49,370 nt of DNA from an uncultured Clostridia bacterium (GTDB taxonomy: Bacteria > Bacillota > Clostridia > Christensenellales > Aristaeellaceae): the NCBI GenBank assembly GCA_934636105.1, contig CAKTZR010000021.1, positions 1 through 49,370 on the forward strand, given 5' to 3'. The position numbers and the translations under genes are program-made. The stretch's first letter is position 1, and each line of letters begins with the position of its first letter. The notes beneath the pieces are model-generated. The model made no database searches. It was not told the origin of the DNA and saw only the letters and a program-made list of their open reading frames with translations. This document shows, one piece after another, positions 6,386 through 14,752 of this stretch.

Positions 6386-8602
6386 TTACAGGCTCATCAC
6401 CTGCTGAAGCCGCCAGCAGAGCGCGCTGTAACGGCGGCGGGTGTTGACGTTGGCGATCATTTGATCGATGGCGGCTTCGCGGCCGACGAGCATCACCATC
6501 CGGCGCGCGCGGGTGACGGCGGTATAGAACAGATTGCGCGTCAGCAGCATCGGCGGGCCGCCCACGGCAGGCATCACCACGACGGGAAACTCGCTGCCCT
6601 GGCTCTTATGGACGGAGATGCAGTACGCCAGTTCGAGATCATCCACATCCGCGCCCTCGTATTCGGCCACGCGCTCGTCGTCAAACTGCACTTCCATCAC
6701 ATGTTCCTGCGGATCGATGGAGATGATGAAGCCGATGTCGCCGTTGAAAACGCCCTGTCCTTCCTCTGCGCCGAAAACGCCCTCTTTCTGCCATTTGAGC
6801 TGGTAGTTGTTTCGGGTCTGCATCACCTTGTCGCCCTCGCGGAAGGTGGTGTCGCCGCGAACGCGCTCGTGTTTGCCGGACGCGGGCGGGTTGAACTCGG
6901 CCTGCAAAAGCTGATTGAGCATCCATACGCCGCATTCGCCCTTTTTTGTCGGGCTGAGCACCTGCATCTGTTTCACCGGGTCCAGCCCCAGAAAGCCGGG
7001 CAGGCGCGTGGAGCAGAGGGTGACGATGCGCTTGGCCGCGTCGGTGGGTGAGCTGGCGCGCTCAAAGAAAAAGTCGCTCCCCTTGGCGTTGAGCCGGGGG
7101 GATTCGCCGCGGTTGATGCGGTGCGCGTTATAAACGATCATGCTCTTTTCGTCCTGCCGGAAAATCTCGGTCAGGCGGACGGAGGGAATCACCCCGCTGT
7201 CCAAAATGTCGCGGAGCACGTTGCCCGCGCCGACGCTGGGCAGCTGATCCGCGTCGCCGACCATAATCAGCCGCGTGCCGGGAACGAGCGCGCGCAGCAG
7301 CGAACGCATCAGGAAAATATCCACCATGGACATCTCGTCGATAATCAGCGTGTCAAATTCCAGCGGATTATCCTGCGTGCGGGCAAAGTCGCCCTCCTCG
7401 CCGCCGTATTCCAGCAGGCGGTGCAGCGTTTTGGCCTCCATGCCGCAGGCTTCGCTCATGCGCTTGGCGGCGCGCCCGGTCGGGGCGGCCAGCGCGATAT
7501 CGCCGTGGACGCTGAGCAACTTGATAATACATTTAATAATTGTCGTTTTTCCTGTGCCGGGGCCGCCTGTGATGACGGTCATGCCGCTGGTGACGGCGGT
7601 TTCGATGGCCTGCCGCTGCTGTTGATGGAAGGCGATGCCCTCTACACGCTCCAATTCGTCAATCTGCGCGGAAAGGTCGGTCGCCATCGTATCCGGCATG
7701 GCGTCGATCATCTCCCGCAGGCGGCGCGCGACCTCGCTTTCGGCGCGATAGGTCGAGGGCTGATAGAGCGCGACGACATCCTCGCCGTTGTCGCCGGGGA
7801 GGATTTGCGCGGAAATCTCATGGGAGAGGATCAGGCTGTCAATGGTGCGCTCAATCAAATCGGGATCGTTGCCGAGCATGCGCCGCGCGGATAAAGCCAG
7901 CTCCGGCCGGGGAAGATAGCAGTGCCCCGCGACGGCGGTCGCATCCGCCAAAGCGAACTTCACGCCTGCATTCAGGCGGTATTCGCTGTCCGGTTCAATG
8001 CCCAGCGTGCCGGCGATGCGGTCGGCGGTTTTAAAGCCGATGCCCTCCACATCCTCCACGAGACGATAGGGGTTGCGGGTGATGACCTGCCGCACGTTTT
8101 CGCCGTATCGCTTGTAGATTTTGACGGCGAGCGCGGGCGTGACGCCGTAGCTCTGCAAAAAGACCATGGCTTCGCGCTGCTGGGCCTGCTCGGCATAGCT
8201 TTCCTGAATCATGCGGGCGCGCTTTTCGCCAATGCCCGGTACATCCAGCAGCTTGTCCGGCTCGGAATAGAGCACGTCGAGCGTCTTTTCGCCGAAAGCG
8301 CGGATGAGCAGTTTCGCCGTCGCCGGGCCGACGCCGCGGATCATGCCGCTGGAAAGATATTTTTCAATGCCGGAAAGCGTCGTCGGCTTTTCGATTTCCA
8401 GGCTCTGCACCTTGATCTGGCGGCCATAGACCGGATGTTCCATCCATTCGCCCGTGATGCGGAGTTTTTCCCCGGAGGAAATCGGCGGCATGACGCCCAC
8501 GGCGGAGACGCGCGATTTGCCCGCCTTGACCACCAGCACGGTATAACCGTTTTCGTCGTTTCGGAATACCGTTTCATCGGCAAAGGCTTCGATCGTTTCC
8601 AT
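6386..8602 (-). CDS. recD2: RecD2-type ATP-dependent DNA helicase
   Basis: At 738 residues this is a normal-length RecD2. It begins with the OB-fold region (FRNDENGYTVLVV), then helix-hairpin-helix segments (VPGIGEKRARMI near residue 125 and EDVEGIGFKTADRIAG near 190). The SF1B helicase core follows with Walker A GGPGTGKTT near residue 343, the Walker B block IIDEMSM, and the C-terminal motif AYCISVHKSQGSEF. RecD2 unwinds DNA 5' to 3' and acts in repair and fork maintenance without RecBC. The start at 8602 has a spaced ribosome site (AAAGGGTGG). A -10 TATAAT lies at 8652-8657 on the minus strand. comF follows closely. Confidence 0.96.
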   Translation of the reverse strand: METIEAFADETVFRNDENGYTVLVVKAGKSRVSAVGVMPPISSGEKLRITGEWMEHPVYGRQIKVQSLEIEKPTTLSGIEKYLSSGMIRGVGPATAKLLIRAFGEKTLDVLYSEPDKLLDVPGIGEKRARMIQESYAEQAQQREAMVFLQSYGVTPALAVKIYKRYGENVRQVITRNPYRLVEDVEGIGFKTADRIAGTLGIEPDSEYRLNAGVKFALADATAVAGHCYLPRPELALSARRMLGNDPDLIERTIDSLILSHEISAQILPGDNGEDVVALYQPSTYRAESEVARRLREMIDAMPDTMATDLSAQIDELERVEGIAFHQQQRQAIETAVTSGMTVITGGPGTGKTTIIKCIIKLLSVHGDIALAAPTGRAAKRMSEACGMEAKTLHRLLEYGGEEGDFARTQDNPLEFDTLIIDEMSMVDIFLMRSLLRALVPGTRLIMVGDADQLPSVGAGNVLRDILDSGVIPSVRLTEIFRQDEKSMIVYNAHRINRGESPRLNAKGSDFFFERASSPTDAAKRIVTLCSTRLPGFLGLDPVKQMQVLSPTKKGECGVWMLNQLLQAEFNPPASGKHERVRGDTTFREGDKVMQTRNNYQLKWQKEGVFGAEEGQGVFNGDIGFIISIDPQEHVMEVQFDDERVAEYEGADVDDLELAYCISVHKSQGSEFPVVVMPAVGGPPMLLTRNLFYTAVTRARRMVMLVGREAAIDQMIANVNTRRRYSALCWRLQQVMSL

Positions 8603-8651
8603 GGCAGCGCATCCACCCTTTCATCAGCGGCTTTTGAAATCGTTAAACTTC

Positions 8652-8657
8652 ATTATA
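8652..8657 (-). promoter_or_regulatory. -10 element upstream of recD2
   Basis: The minus strand has TATAAT about 50 bases before the recD2 start; the matching -35 is weak (TTTTCT at 17 bp). The gap 8603-8881 holds this and, on the other side, the mraZ control region. Confidence 0.45.
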
Positions 8658-8805
8658 CACGCAAACGCGCCAAAAGAAAAGAGCGGCCGAAAACAGGAAA
8701 GAAACATGCGAAATAGAACGCGGCGTTTTAACTGACTTGGAAATGTTACGGACTTATTACACAGTTTTTGACGATTTAGCAAATTCTTCATCCTCTAAAC
8801 CTTGA

Positions 8806-8835
8806 AAAGTGGAGCAAAATGGTGTAAAGTAGTGG
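8806..8835 (+). promoter_or_regulatory. MraZ boxes: three tandem 10-bp repeats
   Basis: The repeats AAAGTGGAGC, AAAATGGTGT and AAAGTAGTGG follow each other with exact 10-bp phasing at 8806-8815, 8816-8825 and 8826-8835, then GGAAAGGG. MraZ proteins in other bacteria bind direct repeats of this kind (AAAGTGG-like, one helical turn apart) ahead of their own operon, so autoregulation of the cluster is the likely role. A -35-like TTGACG lies at 8768-8773, but no clear -10 was found. Confidence 0.8.
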
Positions 8836-8881
8836 GGAAAGGGCGTAATGTGGTTTGTTTTGGGAAGGAGGGATGTGCAGC

Positions 8882-9334
8882 ATGGCTGATTTGGCGTTTT
8901 CCGGTTCGTTTGAACACTCGCTGGATGGAAAAGGCCGCGTCATCATTCCCGCCTCCTTCAGAGAAGCGCTGGGCGAAAATTTTACGATCACCATCAATCC
9001 GACAAGAACAGCCGTCGCCATCTATCCCAAGGAAATCTGGAACGGCCAGCTTGAACGGCTTTCACATATTAACCCGATGGATAAAATCGGGCTGCAATAT
9101 GAGCGCTATTTGATGAGCGTCTCTTTTTCCGGAAACAGCATGGATGCGCAGGGCCGCGTTCTTATCCCGGCCAAGCTGCGCGCAAAGATCGGCCTGACGA
9201 GGGACATTGTCTTCGTCGGGCTGAACCACTATATCGAAATCTGGGACGCCGAGGCTTATGCAAAGATGGAAGCCGAGGTGGAGGACGATTTCGATTCGCT
9301 CGTGGATTACGTTTGCGAGAAATATTCTTCTTAA
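8882..9334 (+). CDS. mraZ: Transcriptional regulator MraZ
   Basis: The 150-residue protein carries two AbrB-like swapped-hairpin domains, each with the MraZ DxxGR signature: LDGKGRVIIPASFR near residue 15 and MDAQGRVLIPAKLR near residue 85. MraZ is the DNA-binding regulator of the dcw cluster and usually controls its own promoter. The start at 8882 is favoured because AAGGAGG lies 11 bases upstream; an ATG nearer that site is too close. Three 10-bp MraZ boxes stand 50 bases ahead. The next gene is ftsL-like, not rsmH (mraW), which normally follows mraZ. Confidence 0.97.
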   Translation: MADLAFSGSFEHSLDGKGRVIIPASFREALGENFTITINPTRTAVAIYPKEIWNGQLERLSHINPMDKIGLQYERYLMSVSFSGNSMDAQGRVLIPAKLRAKIGLTRDIVFVGLNHYIEIWDAEAYAKMEAEVEDDFDSLVDYVCEKYSS

Positions 9335-9394
9335 ACGGGGCATACATAGCGCTTGAGGGCAGAGTTCTTGCGGAAAGGGGGAGAGCATACAATC

Positions 9395-10081
9395 ATGACA
9401 GGCACAAAAACCATGCACGCCAACCATGGACGCTACGTCAGCGCCGGTTACGCGCAGCGGCAGGCGAAGCCGGAAGAAAAGGATTTGTATATCGCCGATG
9501 ATCCCGCCGGTTCCGCAAGGGAAAACCTGCGCGACCTGAATAAAACGGGCTACCGCGCCGAAAGGCCGTGGCACGATCCCCCCGATCCTGCGCTCCAGCG
9601 GGAAGTCCCGCCGCGGCAGGCGACGGTCAAAACGACCGTCCGCAGGACGGCGAAGAAGAAGCCGCTGGGGCCTGTGGATCATCTGCTGCTGGAAATCCGG
9701 CGGGATCGCGCGGGCGTGACGGTCTGCGTCATGCTGGCGGCGACGATGCTGATGATGGCGGTCGCGTGGGGGCGGAACATGGTCTCCGGGGTCAACATCC
9801 AGCGAGATATCGAAAATTATCAGGCACAGACGATCAGCTTGCAGCGCGAAAACGAAAAGCTGACGCAGCAGCTTGAAAACGCCGAAAGCGGCGAACGCAT
9901 CCGCAATCTGGCGCAGAACGAGCTGGGCATGCTGCGGCGCGAGCGTGCGCAGACCGAAACGATCTACATTCAGGCGCCGGAAAAAAAGGCGCAGGAAGGG
10001 GCACAGACAGGCGGCGAGACGCACATGGAAATCCTCGATTTCCTGCTGGGTCTGCTCAACGTGTTTCATATTGGAGAGTGA
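9395..10081 (+). CDS. ftsL: FtsL-like cell division protein
   Basis: This 228-residue bitopic protein has a long, charged, proline-rich cytoplasmic part (about residues 1-105), one membrane helix (VTVCVMLAATMLMMAVAWG), and an external coiled coil with IRNLAQNELGML, a phrase typical of the FtsL/DivIC septum-initiator family. It would join DivIB and DivIC in the divisome and help activate the FtsW-PBP pair. The N-terminal extension is longer than in most FtsL. Its place between mraZ and the PBP gene supports the call, although sequence alone does not exclude a DivIC-like role. The start at 9395 follows AAGGGGGAG with a rather long spacer. Confidence 0.78.
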   Translation: MTGTKTMHANHGRYVSAGYAQRQAKPEEKDLYIADDPAGSARENLRDLNKTGYRAERPWHDPPDPALQREVPPRQATVKTTVRRTAKKKPLGPVDHLLLEIRRDRAGVTVCVMLAATMLMMAVAWGRNMVSGVNIQRDIENYQAQTISLQRENEKLTQQLENAESGERIRNLAQNELGMLRRERAQTETIYIQAPEKKAQEGAQTGGETHMEILDFLLGLLNVFHIGE

Positions 10082-10087
10082 GAGGGC

Positions 10088-12211
10088 TTGCGTTCACCGG
10101 GGGCCACCGTACGAAAGCGGCTGGTTGTGCTGATGGGCGGATTCTTTCTCCTCTTTCTTTGCGTTTGCGTGCGGCTTGCGGATCTGCAAATCGTGCGGCA
10201 AAAAGAGCTGACCGCCCGCGGCGTGAAGCAATGGACGCGCAGCGGCGTGGTTTCCGCGCGGCGCGGGGATATTGTGGATACCAACGGCAGGCTGCTGGCA
10301 CAGTCCGTGACCAGCTTCATCCTGACCGCAAGGCCCAAAGATGTAAAAGATGTAAACGCACTGGCGAAGGTGCTTGCGCGGGAACTGGGGCTGAACGAGG
10401 AAGCGATCATCAAAAAGCTGTCGGGCAGCAAAGCGGCCTCCGTTACGCTGGCCAGACAGATTTCCAGAGAGGACGCGGACAGGCTTCGGGCGATCCGCCA
10501 GAGCGCGGAAAACCCGGATTCTGACGCTTTAATCGGAATAACATTTGACGAAGACGTGAGTAGATGGTATCCTATGGGTACGCTGCTTGCGCAGGTGCTC
10601 GGCCTCTGCAACGTGGACGGCGAGGGACAGAGCGGCCTTGAACTGAAATACAACGACGAATTATCCGGCAAACCGGGCAAAATCGTGACTGAGGTGGACG
10701 CGAGGGCGCGGACGCTGCCGGACGGCGTGACGCTCTATGTGCCCGCCGAACAGGGGCATACCCTTCGGCTGACGATCGACCGGGAAGTGCAGGCGGCGGT
10801 GGAGCGCGCCGTGCGCGAATGCGCGCAGGTCAACGACGCGGTGAGCGTGCAGGCCATCGCGATGGATGTGAACACTGGGGCGGTGCTCGCCATGGCGATG
10901 TATCCGACCTATGACCCTGCGGATCCGCCGCGCGACGATCTTGACAAGCTTAACGACCTGATGCGGCTGACCGTGCTGGGCGACGTGTATGAACCCGGCT
11001 CGACGTTCAAGATGCTGACGGCTTCGGCGGCGCTCGACTGCGGCGTGACCCATCCGGAGGAAGGGTTTTACTGTTCGGGCAGAATCACCGTGGACGGAAG
11101 CACGGTTCGCTGCTGGGGCGCGCCGCACGGCGCGGAAACGATGGCGCGGGCGCTGGAAAACTCCTGCAACCCGGTTTTCACGCAGCTGGCGCTGCGGCTG
11201 GGCAGCGAGCGATTCTATCAATATCTGCATGCGTTCGGGCTGGGCAGCCGTACGGACATCGACCTGTACGGCGAAGCGAGCGGCATTCTTATCGGGCAAA
11301 GCCGGGTGAAGAACGTCGATCTGGCGCGCATCGGGTTCGGCCAGAGCGTCGCGGTTACGCCCATTCAGATGATTACGGCGGCGTGCGCGGTGGTCAACGG
11401 CGGGCGGCTGATGAAACCTTATCTGGTGGAGGCCATTGAAGACAGCGACGGAAACGTGCTGAAGCAGATCAGCCCGAAGGTCGTCTCCACGCCGATTTCC
11501 GCCGAAACCAGCGCGACCATGCGCAGACTGCTGTATGGCGTGGTGGAAAACGGCGGCGGCAAAAACGCGAAGACGAGCGGCTATGCCATCGGCGGCAAGA
11601 CGGGCACGGCGCAGATTTACAAGAACGGAAAAATTGAATCGAACCTGCATATCGGCTCGTTCGTTGGCTTTGCGCCTGCGGATCAGCCGAAAGTCGCGCT
11701 GCTGGTGACGGTCAACGAAGCGAAAGTCAAGCCGGATTACGGCGGAACGACGGCTGCGCCGTTTGCCGCGCAGATTTTTGAAGAAATTCTGCCGCTGCTG
11801 GGCGTGGCCAAGACGGACGGGAGCGCCGAAGCGAAGCAGACGACCATGCCGGATGTGACGGGCATGAACGTGCGGGATGCGAAAGCGATTCTGCGCGAGG
11901 CGGGCATCGACACGGTGACGGATGGCGAAAGCCCGACCGTGACCGGCCAGCTTCCGCCCGCCGGAACGACGGTGCAGGAAGGATTCTGCGCGATGCTCTA
12001 TGTCACGGGCGAAACCGCGCCGCAGGCGCAGGATTACGCCCGCGTGCCGGACGTGATCGGGCTGGACATGCGGCGGAGCGCGCAGGAGATTCGACTCAGC
12101 GGATTTGAAATGAACGCGCAGGGCGAGGGCCTTGCGGCCAGACAAAGCCCCACGGGCGGCAGCTATGCGCCGACGGGGACACAGGTGCTGGTGACGTTTG
12201 AAATGCCATAA
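10088..12211 (+). CDS. Class B penicillin-binding protein with two PASTA domains (FtsI/SpoVD type)
   Basis: The start is TTG at 10088, six bases after ftsL, with GGAGAGTGAGAGGG before it. One membrane helix near residues 12-30 is followed by the dimerisation domain (RRGDIVDTNGRLLA). The transpeptidase domain has SxxK in EPGSTFKML near residue 303, SxN in ENSCNP near 358, and KTG in GGKTGTAQ near 503. Two PASTA domains end the protein, beginning MPDVTGMNV and VPDVIGLDM. It cross-links peptidoglycan at the septum, driven by FtsW. In Bacillota this architecture is shared by vegetative PBP2b/PBP1 and sporulation SpoVD; as the only PBP gene in the cluster it may do vegetative division. Confidence 0.93.
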   Translation: MRSPGATVRKRLVVLMGGFFLLFLCVCVRLADLQIVRQKELTARGVKQWTRSGVVSARRGDIVDTNGRLLAQSVTSFILTARPKDVKDVNALAKVLARELGLNEEAIIKKLSGSKAASVTLARQISREDADRLRAIRQSAENPDSDALIGITFDEDVSRWYPMGTLLAQVLGLCNVDGEGQSGLELKYNDELSGKPGKIVTEVDARARTLPDGVTLYVPAEQGHTLRLTIDREVQAAVERAVRECAQVNDAVSVQAIAMDVNTGAVLAMAMYPTYDPADPPRDDLDKLNDLMRLTVLGDVYEPGSTFKMLTASAALDCGVTHPEEGFYCSGRITVDGSTVRCWGAPHGAETMARALENSCNPVFTQLALRLGSERFYQYLHAFGLGSRTDIDLYGEASGILIGQSRVKNVDLARIGFGQSVAVTPIQMITAACAVVNGGRLMKPYLVEAIEDSDGNVLKQISPKVVSTPISAETSATMRRLLYGVVENGGGKNAKTSGYAIGGKTGTAQIYKNGKIESNLHIGSFVGFAPADQPKVALLVTVNEAKVKPDYGGTTAAPFAAQIFEEILPLLGVAKTDGSAEAKQTTMPDVTGMNVRDAKAILREAGIDTVTDGESPTVTGQLPPAGTTVQEGFCAMLYVTGETAPQAQDYARVPDVIGLDMRRSAQEIRLSGFEMNAQGEGLAARQSPTGGSYAPTGTQVLVTFEMP

Positions 12212-12237
12212 AGCAGACAACAAATGGAGGAATGACG

Positions 12238-13710
12238 ATGAACCTTGAACAACTGACGGCGGGCATGCCAGAACTGGTCAAAATCACGGGGAACGCGCAG
12301 ACGGAAATCAAAACCATGACGGCGGATTCGCGCGCCAAGTGCGACAGCGGCCTGTTTTTCTGCATTCGCGGCGGCCGGGTGGACGCGCACGACTTTGCGC
12401 CGCAGGCTGTTGCGCGCGGCTGTGTGGCGCTGGTGGTGGAGCGCGAGCTGGCCATAGACTGCCCGCAGGTGGTTGTGACCGACGTGCGCGCCGCGATGAC
12501 GCGGATCGCCAGCGCCTTTAACGGCCATCCCGAACGGCGGATGAAGCTGGTGGGCGTGACCGGCACGAAGGGCAAGACGACCACGACCTATCTGTTCAAG
12601 AGCATCATCGAAAGCGCGGGTCTGCGCTGCGGCATCATCGGCACGACGGGCTGCATCGCGGGCCAGACCAAACTGCCCAGCCACCTGACCACGCCCGACC
12701 CGATTGAGATGTTTGAAATTCTGCGCATCATGGCCGACGCGGGCGTGGAGGTCGTGTGCATGGAGGTTTCCGCGCACGCGCTGTATCTGCGCAAGCTGGT
12801 CGGCGTGGTCTTCGAAGCGGCGGCCTATACGAACCTTTCGCAGGATCACCTCGACTTCTTCGGCACGATGGACAATTATTTCGCGGCCAAGAAGCTGCTG
12901 TTTTCCACGGGCATGGCGCGCAACGCCGCCGTCAACGTGGACGAGGAGACGGCGCAGGCGGTCTGCGACAGCCTCGATTGCCCGCTGCTGACCTACGGCA
13001 TCAGCAGCAAGGCGGATTTGTTCGCCCGCGACATCGAAATCACGGAAACGGGCGTATCCTTCACGCTCAATCTGCGCAACCTGCATGCTGAGCGCGTGCA
13101 TCTGCTGCTGACGGGCATGTTCAACGTGTATAACGCGCTGGCCGCGGCGGCATGCGCGCTGATTCTGGGCGTGGAGCTGGACGCCATCAAGAAGGGACTG
13201 GAAGCGGTGGTCAGCGTGCCGGGCCGCGTGGAGATGCTGCCGACGCAGACCCCGTACCGTATGATTCTGGATTACAGCCACTCGCCGGACGCGCTGGAAA
13301 ACATCCTGAAAACCGTGCGCGAGTTCTGCCGTGGACGCATCATTCTGGTGTTTGGCTGCGGCGGCGACCGCGACAAGGGCAAGCGCCCGATGATGGGCGA
13401 AATCGCGGGCAGACTCGCCGATTACGCGATTCTGACCAGCGACAACCCGCGCTTTGAAGACCCGATGGCGATTCTTGCCGCGATCGAAGCAGGAATTAAG
13501 CCCACCGGCGCGAAATATGAAGTGATTGAGAATCGGCGAGAAGCGATTCGGCAGGCGATGGAGATGGCCGTCGGCGGCGACATCGTCGTGCTGGCCGGCA
13601 AGGGACACGAAACCTATCAGGATATCGCGGGCGTGAAGCATCCGTTCGATGAAAAGGTGATCGTCTCCGAGCTGCTGGAGGAGATCGCGCGCGAAAACCG
13701 GCTTCAATAA
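12238..13710 (+). CDS. murE: UDP-MurNAc-tripeptide synthetase (meso-DAP type)
   Basis: The 490-residue Mur ligase adds the third residue to the peptidoglycan stem peptide in the cytoplasm. It shows the N-terminal UMP-binding domain (TADSRAKCDSGLFFCIRG), the ATP loop GVTGTKGKTTTTYLF near residue 105, and the C-terminal ligase domain (VFGCGGDRDKGKRP). The motif DNPR near residue 402 is the signature of enzymes that use meso-diaminopimelate rather than lysine. ATG 12238 is preferred over ATG 12232 because GGAGG at 12226-12230 is correctly spaced only for the former. murF, the usual next ligase, is absent. Confidence 0.97.
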   Translation: MNLEQLTAGMPELVKITGNAQTEIKTMTADSRAKCDSGLFFCIRGGRVDAHDFAPQAVARGCVALVVERELAIDCPQVVVTDVRAAMTRIASAFNGHPERRMKLVGVTGTKGKTTTTYLFKSIIESAGLRCGIIGTTGCIAGQTKLPSHLTTPDPIEMFEILRIMADAGVEVVCMEVSAHALYLRKLVGVVFEAAAYTNLSQDHLDFFGTMDNYFAAKKLLFSTGMARNAAVNVDEETAQAVCDSLDCPLLTYGISSKADLFARDIEITETGVSFTLNLRNLHAERVHLLLTGMFNVYNALAAAACALILGVELDAIKKGLEAVVSVPGRVEMLPTQTPYRMILDYSHSPDALENILKTVREFCRGRIILVFGCGGDRDKGKRPMMGEIAGRLADYAILTSDNPRFEDPMAILAAIEAGIKPTGAKYEVIENRREAIRQAMEMAVGGDIVVLAGKGHETYQDIAGVKHPFDEKVIVSELLEEIARENRLQ

Positions 13711-13759
13711 CCATTCATTAAACGGGGGACAACCCCGCGCTTCGGAGGAATGAGGAATC

Positions 13760-14731
13760 ATGCAAAGGATGATGATCACCCTGCTGATCGCGTTTGCGGT
13801 CGGTATTGTGCTGGGCAAAGTGATGCTGCCCGTGCTGCACAAGCTCAAGTTCGGCCAGAACATCTATGAGCTTGCGCCGGAAGCCCACAAGAAAAAGCAG
13901 GGTACGCCCACGATGGGCGGTCTCGTGATTGCGGGCGCGGCGATTGTCGCAGCGCTCATCATGAACGATTACAGCCAGCCGGTGGGGCAGAACATGCTGC
14001 TGGCGATGCTGGTGATGGCGCTGGGCAACCTGTGCATCGGCTTTGTGGATGACATGACCAAGATCCGCCGGGGCAAGAACGGCGGCCTGACCCCCAAGCA
14101 GAAGATGTTCTTCCAAACGCTGCTGGCGCTGGCGTTCTCCTGCTACTGCTATTTCCATCCGCAGGTCGGCTCCGTCATCAAGGTGCCGTTTTTGCGCGTG
14201 GAGTGGGATTTGGGGATCTGGTATATCCCGATCATGATGTTCATCATCGTGGGCACGACGAACAGCGCAAACCTGCTCGACGGCCTTGACGGTCTGCTGA
14301 CCAGCGTTTCCATGGTGGATTTCGCGACGCTGGCGGTGCTCTGCGGCGCGGCCTCGCTGGGCAGTCTCGGCGTGGGCTGTGCGGCGATGTGCGGCGCGTG
14401 CATGGCGTTCCTTTCCCGTAACGCGTATCCGGCGCAGATGTTCATGGGCGATACCGGCTCGATGTTCATCGGCGGCGCGGTGGTTGCCGCGGCCATGCTG
14501 CTGCGCCAACCGCTGATTTTGGTGCTGATTGCGTTCTGGATGCTGATGAGCAGCCTGTCCGATATCATTCAGATTGCGTATTTCAAAAAGACGCACGGCA
14601 AGCGCATCTTCAAGATGGCGCCGATTCATCATCACTTTGAGCTTTGCGGCATTCACGAAACGAAGATCGTGACCATGTATATGGTGACGACGGCGATTCT
14701 CTGCGTGATTACGCTGCTCGGCGTTTTGTAA
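13760..14731 (+). CDS. mraY: Phospho-MurNAc-pentapeptide transferase
   Basis: MraY makes lipid I by moving phospho-MurNAc-pentapeptide onto undecaprenyl phosphate. The 323-residue protein is a normal-length polytopic member with about ten membrane helices. Signature motifs are KKKQGTPTMGG near residue 45, the catalytic DDMTK near 97, NLLDGLDGL near 172, MGDTGS near 231, and the histidine block IHHHFEL near 291. GGAGG precedes the start. It lies between murE and murD, as in other Bacillota when murF is lost from the cluster. Confidence 0.97.
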   Translation: MQRMMITLLIAFAVGIVLGKVMLPVLHKLKFGQNIYELAPEAHKKKQGTPTMGGLVIAGAAIVAALIMNDYSQPVGQNMLLAMLVMALGNLCIGFVDDMTKIRRGKNGGLTPKQKMFFQTLLALAFSCYCYFHPQVGSVIKVPFLRVEWDLGIWYIPIMMFIIVGTTNSANLLDGLDGLLTSVSMVDFATLAVLCGAASLGSLGVGCAAMCGACMAFLSRNAYPAQMFMGDTGSMFIGGAVVAAAMLLRQPLILVLIAFWMLMSSLSDIIQIAYFKKTHGKRIFKMAPIHHHFELCGIHETKIVTMYMVTTAILCVITLLGVL

Positions 14732-14752
14732 AGCAAACGGAGGCGTTAGGCC

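Noticed and set aside
10661..13863. Long minus-strand frames (520 and 566 residues) opposite the PBP and murE
   Set aside because: Same antisense composition bias; no motif, and the plus-strand genes are certain.
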